Below, in pieces: positions 1 to 8,486 of a stretch of 22,909 nucleotides of DNA. The position numbers and the translations under genes were made by a program. Positions within the stretch are counted from its first letter, which is position 1. Each line of letters opens with the position of its first letter. The notes beneath the pieces were generated by a model. The model was not told where the DNA came from. It did no database searches and saw nothing but the letters and a program-made list of their open reading frames with translations. The DNA is from Trachelipus rathkii (lineage: Eukaryota > Arthropoda > Malacostraca > Isopoda > Trachelipodidae): positions 1 through 22,909 of the forward strand of contig JABUQX010056978.1 of NCBI GenBank assembly GCA_015478945.1, in the 5' to 3' direction.

Positions 1-430
1 AGAGAGATTGGGAGATTGCAAAAAAAGGGATTATATTCAGCGTACGGCTGCATCATTGGAGACAGATGATATCGTGTGGTGGCTGGTGGTGGCGTCGACG
101 AGCAGCATTACAATATTTACAGAGACTCTTTATTGGCGAGACTACAATTTTAGTTGAACTCGATACAAGCAGACTAACAGCAAGCATAGTGTGCTCAGTT
201 TATGGGTGATAGGAAAGGAGGTTGGCATATGGTCTGGGCGATGAAAATAGTTCGCATGTGGTGCCGATTGGCGCGCGATGACGGCAAAGTGATTAAAAAA
301 ATTATTCATTAATCTGTCGACTTCGCATTGCTTGCACGACGATATTAAGGGTGTCCCATGTCAATATTAATCATTACATTCGCATTCGAGATTATTAAGA
401 GAATATATTCACAACATATTCGGAATGTGC
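1..430. other. Complex sequence, no gene recognised
   Basis: This stretch has mixed composition, unlike the TA tracts that follow. A short open frame at 241-312 (ATG to TAA, 23 codons) and another starting at 358 are present, but neither shows a recognisable motif or convincing length. A GGGTGTCCCATG motif at 349-360 recalls the outer ends of some invertebrate DNA transposons. I found no matching inverted partner within the window, so no element is called. Confidence 0.4.
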
Positions 431-860
431 GAGTATTTGATGGAAATTCCAGATTCATTAATATATATACTATAATATATAGCTATATATATATATATAT
501 ATATATAATATACAGGGTGATTCAAGAGGGGCCCATATAGTAATATATATATATGAATATATATATATAATATATATAATATAAGTAATTATAGTAGTGA
601 TTATATATACTAGGTTATTATATATATTTTAGACTATATATAGTATTTTATGAGGGATATTATATTGAAGGCTACTAGGAGTATATATTATATATACTTA
701 TATATATATAATAGTGACTATATATAGATAGTGATATATATATGTAGTAATATATATTATATAGATCGTAGTTGATATATATTTATATATATATAGTATT
801 ATATATATATATATAAATATATGATATAATAGGATATTATTGTATATTATATAGTTGATT
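430..860. repeat. Imperfect (TA)n tract with short interruptions
   Basis: This is alternating TA sequence broken by short G-containing interruptions. Inside it, 511-531 is a non-TA fragment starting TACAGGGTGATTC. That string resembles the terminal sequence of some invertebrate Tc1/mariner-like elements (recollection only). The fragment is too short to classify. Confidence 0.85.
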
Positions 861-1039
861 AATAGTCAGGTTTAGGGTAACCCTATCAGATATCGATATT
901 TTAGAAAAGATAATCGATTTTATATTCCCATCTACAAGTTGCCATATCTGCGTATTTTAAAGAAAGTGTGTTCGAATTCATGCAATCGATATTTAAAAAC
1001 AAAAAAAACATTTACACATAAATATAAAATAATAATTGA

Positions 1040-1064
1040 AGTACAGATATATATAGTACTATAG

Positions 1065-1095
<31 letters not shown>

Positions 1096-1111
1096 TATAA
1101 TATTATAGTAT

Positions 1112-1145
<34 letters not shown>

Positions 1146-1157
1146 ATATATATATAT
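1040..1157. repeat. (TA)n tract
   Basis: An imperfect alternating TA tract lies immediately left of the palindromic element. Confidence 0.85.
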
Positions 1158-1158
1158 A

Positions 1159-1405
1159 CTTTTTTTAAACTAAACGAATACCATAGGCTGAATGCACAGC
1201 AGGCTGGCGTACATGCATGGCAGACCGCTCGCTGAAGCGCGCGCTTCTAATGCGCGTTGCGCGCGAGCGTTGCCATATAAAAACCGTACGGCACCGCGCG
1301 CGCGCAACACACATTAGAAGCGAGCGCTTCAGCTAGCGGTCTGCCATGCATGTACGGCCAACCCTCAGTGCATTTAACCTATAGTATTCGTTTAGTTAAA
1401 AAAAG
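1159..1405. mobile_element. Near-perfect GC-rich palindrome (foldback MITE-like)
   Basis: The left arm starts CTTTTTTTAAACTAAACGAA at 1159 and the right arm ends with its reverse complement, less one base, at 1405. The arms stay complementary for about 115 bases, with roughly 13 mismatches and 2 indels counted by eye (near 87%). They close on a loop of about 15 bases at 1275-1289. The arms include ATGCATGGCAGACCGCT and a CG-rich inner part (GCGCGC runs), in strong contrast to the AT-rich surroundings. The two arms are centred at 1282, as expected for one inverted-repeat unit. The form fits a foldback-type MITE. There is no coding capacity. An RNA copy would fold into a long hairpin. A distantly similar end (TTTTTTTAACTAAAGAATACC) recurs near 2808. 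Confidence 0.75.
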
Positions 1406-1690
1406 GGAATATATACGCAATTATTAAAAAAAATATTTAAAAAAATTTTTTTTAGGCAAATGTAGCCCATTTCTAATTTTTTGTTTTGTTTTGACAAATT
1501 TACGTTTACGAACAAACGCAAAATTTACGTTTTACAACCAAACATGTTTATGATACTCTTTAGTTTAAATAAAACATTTAAGTTAATATATACGTAATTA
1601 TAAAATATTTAATTTTTTAAAACTATTTTATGTAAATGTAACCGAAGCCAAAGTTTTTCTTACGTTTCCGAGCAAAATATATTTATATAT
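1388..1690. repeat. Diverged tandem duplication, ~165-base unit
   Basis: Two copies can be aligned by eye. The first is about 1388-1531 and the second about 1555-1680. Shared landmarks in the same order are a TTTAGTT-A-rich start, AATATATACG-AATTAT, AAATATTTAA, TGTAAATGTA-like (GCAAATGTAGCC against GTAAATGTAACC), and TTACGTTT-CGA-CAAA. The first copy overlaps the right end of the palindrome, so the palindrome may have inserted at the edge of this older repeat. Confidence 0.5.
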
Positions 1691-1775
1691 ATGGGTAACA
1701 CAGATATCCGATAACCTACGATTATCGGAAAAAATAATCGAAATCTGATAGGATTACCTTTAACCTAACTATTAC

Positions 1776-1955
1776 CATATATATATATATATATATATAT
1801 ATAGTAATATATATAATACGTATATATATTATAACAAATATATATAGATATAAATAAGTAATATAGATATTAATATTATATATTACTTATAGTTAATAGT
1901 ATAGATATAAATATATATATATATATATATAATATTATATATATATATATTAAGT
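1776..1955. repeat. (TA)n tract
   Basis: An imperfect alternating TA sequence flanks the right end of the inverted-repeat element. Confidence 0.85.
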
Positions 1956-2285
1956 GTATGTGATTTAATACAAAAGTTTGTTAGAATTTTGTTTGTGACC
2001 CTCTTAGAAAAGTGTCTTACTTTTGAAGCTCCTCCAAACGCCGAGGTTTATCTAAACATTTTTTAATTAAGTTTTCGAAACCTTAATTCCGACGTTAGGC
2101 CCCGGGATCAAGCGGGTAGCCTTAGGCTAATTAATTTCAAATGGCGAAATGGGGTTAAAAAAAACAATGGAGTAGGTATGGGAGGGGGGAGGCGTGGGAT
2201 GTGGTGACAGTACTGAAGAAAAACTTTGGCTGGGGTGAGGGTTGAAGAAGGAATGGAATGTTGATTAGCATTTTAATTACGTTTT
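1956..2285. other. Complex intergenic sequence, no gene seen
   Basis: Mixed composition, including a GC-richer patch around 2090-2115 and a G-rich purine stretch around 2175-2260. I see no sustained open frame, no RNA gene and no convincing internal repeat. Confidence 0.4.
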
Positions 2286-2472
2286 ATCATCATTATATAT
2301 ATAGTTATTATATTAATATATATATATTATATATAATAATATATTATATATTATATATATATATATATATAATATATATATATTATCATATATAATATAT
2401 ATATATATTATATAGTATATGATATATATATATATATATATATTATAATATATATATTAATATAATTTAATA
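2286..2472. repeat. (TA)n tract
   Basis: An alternating TA tract ends exactly at the left terminus of the 2473-3561 element. Confidence 0.85.
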
Positions 2473-2819
2473 TTTGTGGCCAGTACTCATATCTCAAAAA
2501 CTACATAAGCTACAGCGAAAAGGAATACACTTTTGGAATGCTGGTCCATATTTTAATGTTTAGTGCGGAAAAATGTAAAAAAATAAAAAAAAAAAAACAA
2601 TTCTCAAAAACTACAATAGATACAGAGAAAGGAATACATTTTTGAAATCCTGGTAATAAAATTTTGGATAGGAAATGTAAAAAAAAATAAAAAAATAAAA
2701 AAATTATTGTTAATAATTAATATGTAAATGAATAGAGGGCCTATTTAGAGACCTTTTTTGGTTACCACGTTAAAATAAATAGACTTTTCTATTAAATTTT
2801 TTGCTTTTTTTTAACTAAA

Positions 2820-3065
2820 GAATACCCTCAAGGTATATCCGCACCGATGCAGGAGGTCGGGTCTCTCGGCCTTCGCGGGAACTACGGGGTAAAGGACTAA
2901 AATTCGCCCCCCTACGGGGAAGGTCCTCGATACCCCCGCTCTTTGGTAATTTGGGTTGTCGCGGGGGTTCCTCCGCCCTCCCCTACGGGGTATGGAAAAC
3001 GTCCCCCCCTGTTTCCCGTCGGCTCGGCTCGACCCCCTACATTGCCGTGTAATACCCTTTCTCGT
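2820..3065. other. GC-rich core of the foldback element
   Basis: An abrupt GC-rich island inside AT-rich DNA. CTACGGGG occurs three times (2882-2889, 2912-2919, 2983-2990). ACCCCCGC at 2932-2939 pairs perfectly with GCGGGGGT at 2961-2968, giving an 8-base stem with a 21-base loop. There is no sustained reading frame. The sharp composition change suggests cargo or an independent insertion carried by the surrounding element. Confidence 0.5.
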
Positions 3066-3260
3066 AATATCATATAATATATTATTATATCTATATATAT
3101 ATATATATAATATTTATATATAGATTATATACTAAATATATATTATTATATATATACTAATATATATATATAATATATATAATATATGAATATATGATAA
3201 TATTATATGATGATAAGCTAAGTATATATGTATACACGTATATACGTAGTTATATAGATT
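3066..3260. repeat. (TA)n tract inside the foldback element
   Basis: Imperfect alternating TA sequence lies between the GC-rich core and the right arm of the 2473-3561 element. Confidence 0.8.
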
Positions 3261-3416
3261 ATGGAATTATTAGCATAGTGAGTCCCTCCTTGGTCCTAAA
3301 AAAGAAAAGCACGATAATTATTTTATTTAAATTTATTTATTCTTTTTTTTTTATTTAAAATTTTACTAGGATTCCAAAATGTATTTCTTTTCGCTGTAGC
3401 TATTGTTAATTGAGAA

Positions 3417-3420
<4 letters not shown>

Positions 3421-3463
<43 letters not shown>
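3421..3463. repeat. Poly(T) run of 43 bases
   Basis: An uninterrupted run of 43 T residues lies between the two sub-repeats of the right arm of the foldback element. The corresponding left-arm spacer (about 2573-2600) is a shorter, interrupted A-rich run. The length may be affected by sequencing error at homopolymers. Confidence 0.9.
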
Positions 3464-3464
<1 letters not shown>

Positions 3465-3569
3465 TTTACAGTTCCGCAATAAAGATTTTGCCAGATTCAG
3501 CAATGTATCCTTTTCGCTTTTTAGCTATTGTAGTTTTTGAGAATTGTTTACTGGCCACAAAGTAAATCT

Positions 3570-3715
3570 ATGCATATATATAATACTGATATATATTATA
3601 ATAATATATATATATATATTATGATATATCATATATATATAGTATATATATAATTATATATATATTATATATATATATATATATATAGTATATATATAAT
3701 TATATATTAGGATCT
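3570..3715. repeat. (TA)n tract
   Basis: An imperfect alternating TA tract directly follows the foldback element. Confidence 0.85.
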
Positions 3716-3839
3716 TAGGTATTTCGCGTCTACATTTCAATTTTTCTACGAATTAATAAATCATGATTCGGACGAATTTTTTTGAATTAGAAATAATATA
3801 TAAAATGTGTGAAGCTTAAAAAATGTTATAACGTTGTTC

Positions 3840-3960
3840 TTTATATATATAATAATATATATATATATATATATATATAGTATATAGATATATATATATA
3901 TAGATATATATATATATATCATATACTATAATATAGTATAGTATATATATATACTAATAA
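3840..3960. repeat. (TA)n tract
   Basis: Alternating TA sequence grades into AAT/TTA-type sequence at 3960-4045. The 125 bases before it (3716-3839) are complex but unrecognised. Confidence 0.85.
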
Positions 3961-4077
3961 TTATAAATAATAAATAATTAATATTAATAAATAATAGTTA
4001 TATAATAATAATAATAAAATAATAATAATATAATAAAATAAATTGATATTTGATATTTTCATATATATTTTATTTTT

Positions 4078-4190
4078 TGATAAAGATTTGGGCCTTCGGC
4101 CCCCCCCCTCTATATCATCCCCTCGTCTCCTGCTTACGCAGGATTCCCCTCTCGCTTCGCTCAAGGGTCCGTGGTAGGAATTGTTTTTAA
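4078..4190. other. GC-rich patch with two perfect small hairpins
   Basis: In an otherwise AT-rich context, GGGCC-TTC-GGCCC (4090-4102) and TCCTGC-TTAC-GCAGGA (4128-4143) are perfect inverted repeats with short loops. A run of eight or more C residues sits between them. No frame of note is present. It resembles a fragment of a GC-rich repeat, of the same flavour as the cores at 2820-3065 and 6700-6760. Confidence 0.5.
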
Positions 4191-4270
4191 AATAAAAATA
4201 CTCCCAAAAATTATAATAATAATTAAATAAACGAAGAATAAAAATAAAAGAAATTAGAAAAAAAATTCAA

Positions 4271-4402
<132 letters not shown>

Positions 4403-4610
4403 AAGGTCACAAAAAAATTTCAACGAAAAAACAAATATTAAAACTAAAATAAAAAAAAACACGTTAAACTACTTTTTTAAAGCTTCTCACTTTTTAAATT
4501 TAATTCGGCCGCCTATAAACATTTACGAGGAAAGCTGGATTTGAGAAAAACCTTTCACAACTTAATTTAAATTTTAAAATTTTTAAGACCATTCGCCCCG
4601 GCGAATGATG

Positions 4611-5000
4611 TCAATGACTCTCGTGGTCGCGTGGAAAGGATGGCGCGGCCCCTCCTTCCTCCTCTCTGAGTAGCGGGTGGAAGGTGGGTTTATACTCGAG
4701 GCAGTTTACGGGAAGGGTGTCAGCAGCTTTCAGCAGGAAAAAGCGGTCTTTCACTCCCTCTACCGAACTTGCAATAACGATGCTCGTTTGGATATGGAAC
4801 TGGGTCGGCTTCTGCTGAAAAGCTCTTTCTCTCTTCTTTAGTTGCTGCCAAGAAGGTACATCCATCCGCTGGATCTGTTGTGTCTGAGAGAGAAAGGCAT
4901 TATCGAACGTGGTGTTAGCTGCTGTTGGAAGTCGGTTCAGCACGTTCGCAGAGTAGTAGTAGTCTTTCACTCCCTCTACCGAACTGCAATAACGATGCAA
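4611..5000 (-). CDS. Candidate open frame, unrecognised, with repeated peptide
   Basis: A 129-codon minus-strand frame begins with ATG at 5000 and contains SSVEGVKD near residues 6-13 and again near 78-85. The repetition reflects the duplicated nucleotide core in this island. It has no recognisable domain, no clear signal peptide on this strand and no visible splice context. A chance frame in a stop-poor repeat is more likely than a real protein. It is kept because it is the longest frame in non-simple sequence. Confidence 0.15.
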   Translation of the reverse strand: MHRYCSSVEGVKDYYYSANVLNRLPTAANTTFDNAFLSQTQQIQRMDVPSWQQLKKRERAFQQKPTQFHIQTSIVIASSVEGVKDRFFLLKAADTLPVNCLEYKPTFHPLLREEEGGAAPSFPRDHESH

Positions 5001-5474
5001 AGTTTGGAAATGGAGCCGGGTCTGCTGTTGTCGTTATCTCTGTTGCTCTTGCTAGCCGCTTTCGCAGTATCTCCTCTGCTGTCTTTGATACCTTTCGACC
5101 GACACCCCACCCTACCCTACCTCCTCTATGTAAAAGAAAGTTGCTGGTTATGAGAGGAGTCGGATGTGGGATGTCTATCTAGAGGGCAAGTCAAAAACGG
5201 GGAGAGGAGGTTGTGGTTCCCTTCTCTCTCCCAGTTGCAGCGTTCTCCCTCTACCGAACTTGCAATAACTCTGCTCGTGTGGATATTGGATGGCTGCTTC
5301 AATGCCAAAATTGTCTATCTGCTTCTGCTGTTACTACTGCCGGCGGCACGCATTCTTTTATTCCAGGAAGGTTTCATTTTCGGCGCTTTAGTTTGTCTGG
5401 GCCTCCGATCATCGCACCCCAGGTTTGAGGCTTTAGCTCCGGCTCCTTGTTCGGTATGAACACTAAACGCTCCG

Positions 5475-5681
5475 ATGTGCAAGCTTTCGACTGTCGACTT
5501 CGACCCACAACCCTGTTTTATGGTAGCGCCCATTATAGTAAAGAAAGAATTCGCTCGCGACACAGATTTCTTTTCGCAGGAAGGGTTTCGTGACGGTGCG
5601 CGTGTGGAACGCATTGATAGCGTCTCGGAAGGGTTTCGTGACGGTGCGCGTGTGGAACGCATTGATAACGTCTCATCTTAG
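5475..5681 (+). CDS. Candidate short open frame spanning the 48-base repeat
   Basis: A 68-codon frame starting at ATG 5475 contains two 16-residue repeats at its C-terminal end. The first part has no recognisable motif. The frame-preserving 48-base duplication is the only hint of coding. The opposite strand is also open through the repeat, which weakens the case for either strand. Confidence 0.12.
   Translation: MCKLSTVDFDPQPCFMVAPIIVKKEFARDTDFFSQEGFRDGARVERIDSVSEGFRDGARVERIDNVSS
5579..5674. repeat. Two tandem copies of a 48-base unit
   Basis: 5579-5626 and 5627-5674 are direct tandem copies, identical except for one base (ATAGCG against ATAACG near the ends). The unit begins GGAAGGGTTTCGTGACGG. 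As 48 is a multiple of three, the plus-strand frame 5475-5681 carries a 16-residue peptide twice (EGFRDGARVERIDSVS, then the same with one change), and the minus-strand frame 5315-5662 carries MRSTRAPSRNPS twice. The near-identity implies a recent duplication, or an assembly duplication. Confidence 0.9.
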
Positions 5682-5690
5682 GAAAAAATG

Positions 5691-6180
5691 AAGAATATGG
5701 GGGAGAAGTTTTGATCGTCCTTAAGCGCTTGCTTGTCTTAATTTGGGCTCGTCCTTGTCTCCAAATTTTCAAAAATTAACACCACCAAACCTTCTACATC
5801 TCAAAACCACAAATATAATTATAGATATTTGATATTATTAGCTAGTGCTAGCTATATATTATTTATATATGTCACATCTAGTATGGAACTTTTTATAAAA
5901 TTATACTATATAAAGTTATATATATAGAGAGGCGATTCGCGCAAAATAAAACAATGCTTGACCAATTTTCCTTTCCTTCTATTCTTTTCTACTCTTCTCG
6001 CTTTTCGGACGGTATAATATATACTGACTTGTCATTATATAGTATGTATTGTAGCGTACATATATATAGTTGAGTATACTATATACGTAAATATATACGT
6101 ATAACTGAAACGCAAGTCATCACCTATGAACTTCTTTATCCTACTCTCCTTTTGGATTTTAGATTATTTAAGATAAGAGT
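5691..6180. other. Mixed sequence, no gene seen
   Basis: Moderately AT-rich sequence holds a small perfect inverted repeat AGCTAG-TG-CTAGCT at 5840-5853 and a pyrimidine-rich stretch at 5965-6005. There is no sustained frame and no RNA gene. Confidence 0.4.
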
Positions 6181-6658
6181 ACTACATTCTATATATATAT
6201 ATATATAGATATATATAATATAGGTAATATATATATATAAATGAATATGACTATATATACTCAGTGATGCTATAATACTATTAGTATATAGCTGTCATTG
6301 TATATATCTATATTATAATAGGATAATATATATAATGTTGTATATACTGTGTTATTATCAGTATACTACTTCGTAAAAGGTGAGATATATATATATATAT
6401 TATATATATAATATATATATATAATGCTAACTGGTAACCAGTTATGTTGGTATAATATAGTATTGTATACTGCTATATATATATAAAATATATATATATA
6501 TATATATATAGTATAATGATGTATTTACAATATTCACTATACGTATATTATTATTCACCACTATTCACTACTATATTTATCTTGAAAAGTAATATAATAA
6601 TAGTATACTATATATATATATACGGTATAATATATATATATATATATATATTTTATCT
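6180..6658. repeat. Long imperfect (TA)n tract
   Basis: Alternating TA sequence with many interruptions. The short frame starting at 6516 runs out of this tract and is not considered real. Confidence 0.85.
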
Positions 6659-7210
6659 CTCTCTAACCTCTAACAATCCAGGAAGGGATTTCGTCGGTCA
6701 GTTAGGTCCACCGTTCTTCGGCCTTCTTGGCCCGAAACTCTCAAGCCTTGCTAAAACACTCTAGAAAACCATTTTGTCGGTCTCCCCCTTCTCTGGGGGG
6801 TTGTTTTTTTTTTCCGAGGGGGGAGGAAAACCCCGCAAAATCTCTAGTCCGTCGAGTGATAGCACATTCTCGGTGTATGTGTGTTAGGGTATTTATTCGG
6901 ACTTTCGAGCGCGCAGAGTGCCCAAAGTGGCTAGGAACCTGTCAATGCTTCTTAAAATGTAGTAGTCCTCAAAACTCGGATTCTCCGTCAGAGCTCTTCA
7001 GAGGATTCCATGCTTCTAGGTCATAGAATGTTTTCTAACTCCTCTTTGCGACAAAACGGGCTCGCAAAAGAGATGGGAGTCGACCAGTTCTATCAAGTAG
7101 AAGAGAATAATACCTAGCTGCCCGGCATGGCATCAGCTCATAAAAATTGTTGTGCTAGGCCCTGTCATCAGGTGAGCATAGGCGTGAAACCATGGAAAGA
7201 AATCGTTTCT
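6659..7210. other. GC-richer island, unclassified repeat candidate
   Basis: This block between two TA tracts has balanced composition. It opens with CAGGAAGGGATTTCGTCGG (6679-6697), echoing CAGGAAGG motifs at 5364 and 5578. TTCGGCC-TTCTT-GGCCCGAA (6717-6736) forms a hairpin with one extra base. A 99-codon plus-strand frame (6727-7026) has no recognisable feature. 6966-7035 resembles 10083-10147, so part of this island belongs to an interspersed repeat. Confidence 0.4.
6966..7035 (+). repeat. Diverged repeat, copy 1
   Basis: In order, this segment shares CCT-AAACTC, CAGAGCTCT-CA, TTCTAGG-TCATA and TTTC with 10083-10147, at roughly 70% by eye. This suggests an old interspersed family rather than unique sequence. 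Confidence 0.4.
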
Positions 7211-7267
7211 TCATATAGTATTATATAGTATACTCACTATATATATATATATATTATTATATATATG

Positions 7268-7298
<31 letters not shown>

Positions 7299-7320
7299 AT
7301 ATATATAATATATTAATGGG
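7211..7320. repeat. (TA)n tract
   Basis: Imperfect alternating TA sequence. Confidence 0.85.
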
Positions 7321-7880
7321 AAAAAAAATATTTCTTCCCTACGTATTAATGCAAAGTTTTAAATCGGTAAGTCTGAAGTTATTGAAAATATAAATGAAAA
7401 TGAGTGCTGTAATTAGCAATTTATGAAAAATTTGGGAAAGATAAACTGTTTGAAGAATTCCAAACATCTCCAATATTAATAAAACTTTAAACTAATCGCC
7501 TAAAAGTTTAACTATTTTAACATCTTAATAAGCAGTTTTCTAATTCAAAGAAAAATTGATTATGATTGTAATTAGTTTTGAAGTATTGTTATCTCATGTT
7601 GATGGTTATTATTTTTTTTTGTGTTAAATTGAGTTTCGTCTTCAGTGTTCATCCTCTCTCATTTTATTTACTATCCTAACTTATAACTAAACCCAGTCGT
7701 TGTTTGAAGATAATTAGGATGTATTAGCTATATGCTTCCATTTAGAAACTTATTTGTGACTTATTTATTAAAAAAAAACATAAAAAAAACATTAAAATAT
7801 AAAAAAACACTTATTTTAGTTGGTTTAAACCCCAAAAACCGTTGATTTAAACAAAATGGTTTAAAGCAAATACCCTGCCT
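7321..7880. other. AT-rich complex sequence, no gene seen
   Basis: No frame or RNA gene is visible. The right part has two GGTTTAAA motifs (7822-7829 and 7859-7866) around a TTGATTTAAAC, a weak local repeat. Confidence 0.4.
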
Positions 7881-7893
7881 ATTATATATATAT

Positions 7894-7947
<54 letters not shown>

Positions 7948-8258
7948 ATATATATAGAGTATATATATAATAATATGGTATATATATATGATCAATATAT
8001 ATATATATATTATATATATATACATATATATATATATATAATATATTATGATATATATATATATTATTATTTTGAATTTATATTATGCCTAGGTTATAAT
8101 AATAAGTGAATAATATATATATATAAGTAGCTGATGATATATATATATATATATATAAGTATATAGTATATAATGAAATTATTATTACTATAATATATAT
8201 TATATATAATATAATTATATCATAATATATATTATATATATATATATATATATATGTT
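7881..8258. repeat. Long (TA)n tract
   Basis: Alternating TA sequence is interrupted at 8070-8105 by a short complex segment. It abuts the tRNA-like array. Confidence 0.85.
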
Positions 8259-8486
8259 AAAGAAAGCACAGTATGAGAAAGTAAATAATTAACTGCCTTC
8301 TCTGGGGATTGAACCACCGCATGTGCGCGTGAGGACAATATGGCCGGTGCTATACTGAGCCATCCTCCCAGCAAAAAACTTGGATTCAAGAAAAGTTAAA
8401 GCAACCGAGTTTCCGTCAAGGCGACATCACCAGTTGTCCAGCCTGTCCATCTCGTTCTTTATATTTTAGATGTAAATATTGCATAA
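8259..8486 (-). repeat. tRNA-like SINE/satellite unit, inverted copy
   Basis: Read on the minus strand, this starts with a linker (8486 to about 8373) and continues into a tRNA-like head at about 8370-8298. The head has an A-box-like TGGCTCAGTATAGC and a B-box-like GGTTCAATCCCC (8304-8315 reversed), the two internal RNA polymerase III promoter elements. A tail (GAGAAGGCAGTTAATTA onward) follows and ends at the TA tract. The whole is the mirror of plus-strand sequence at about 8604-8830. The unit is a tRNA-derived SINE or a satellite built from one. It lacks a 3' tail repeat that would identify the family. Confidence 0.65.

Larger units (their letters stand above)
861..1775. mobile_element. 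Putative non-autonomous element with ~37-base terminal inverted repeats
   Basis: The left end (861-897, containing AGGTTTAGGGTAACCCTATC) is matched in inverted orientation by the right end (about 1739-1775, containing GATAGGATTACCTTTAACC). About 31 of 37 positions agree by eye. Both ends sit directly against (TA)n tracts, which fits insertion into TA-rich DNA. The interior holds a TA tract, a GC-rich palindrome (1159-1405) and a diverged tandem duplication, and has no transposase frame. It could be one composite element or several nested insertions. No target-site duplication can be fixed because the flanks are TA repeats. Confidence 0.5.
2473..3561. mobile_element. Foldback-type DNA element with sub-repeated arms
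   Basis: The element starts TTTGTGGCCAGTA (2473-2485) and ends TACTGGCCACAAA (3549-3561), perfect 13-base inverted termini. Each arm carries two tandem sub-copies of a unit beginning CTCAAAAACTACA and including AGCTACAGCGAAAAGGAATA. They lie at about 2492 and 2602 on the plus strand, and at about 3361-3415 and 3490-3542 on the minus strand. A-rich spacers in the left arm mirror T-rich spacers in the right. A GC-rich core lies between. No transposase frame is visible, so it would be non-autonomous. The flanks are TA tracts and the base pairs next to the termini are compatible with a TA duplication, offset by one base on the right. The superfamily is not identified. Confidence 0.7.
4600..5690. 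other. GC-richer island with repeated core and overlapping open frames
   Basis: This 1.1 kb block has balanced composition and is the least stop-rich part of the window. A core containing CCCTCTACCGAACTTGCAAT occurs at 4756, 4972 (one base shorter) and 5247, at intervals of 216 and 275 bases. Similarity extends about 40-50 bases around each. Open frames exist on both strands: minus 4611-5000 (129 codons) carries the peptide SSVEGVKD twice because 216 is a multiple of three; minus 5315-5662 (115 codons), plus 4842-5153 and plus 5166-5459 overlap it. The frame from the ATG at 4995 reads as a leucine-rich, signal-peptide-like start, but the pyrimidine-rich composition alone could produce that. 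A repeat family or a decayed gene are both possible. No homologue is recognised. Confidence 0.45.

Noticed and set aside
241..358. Possible transposase C-terminus near the start of the window
   Set aside because: Short frames carry a few residues that vaguely recall Tc1/mariner C-terminal ends, but there is no DDE motif and no matching inverted ends.
2820..3065. rRNA fragment or CpG-island promoter
   Set aside because: No recognisable rRNA signature, and the block lies within an inverted-repeat element; no gene starts beside it.
8298..8372. Functional tRNA gene on the minus strand
   Set aside because: A- and B-box-like sequences exist, but I could not form a convincing cloverleaf, and the copies share tails and linkers, so a tRNA-derived repeat fits better.
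8078..8389. 103-codon minus-strand frame
   Set aside because: It spans the inverted tRNA-like unit and the TA tract, so it is explained by repeats.
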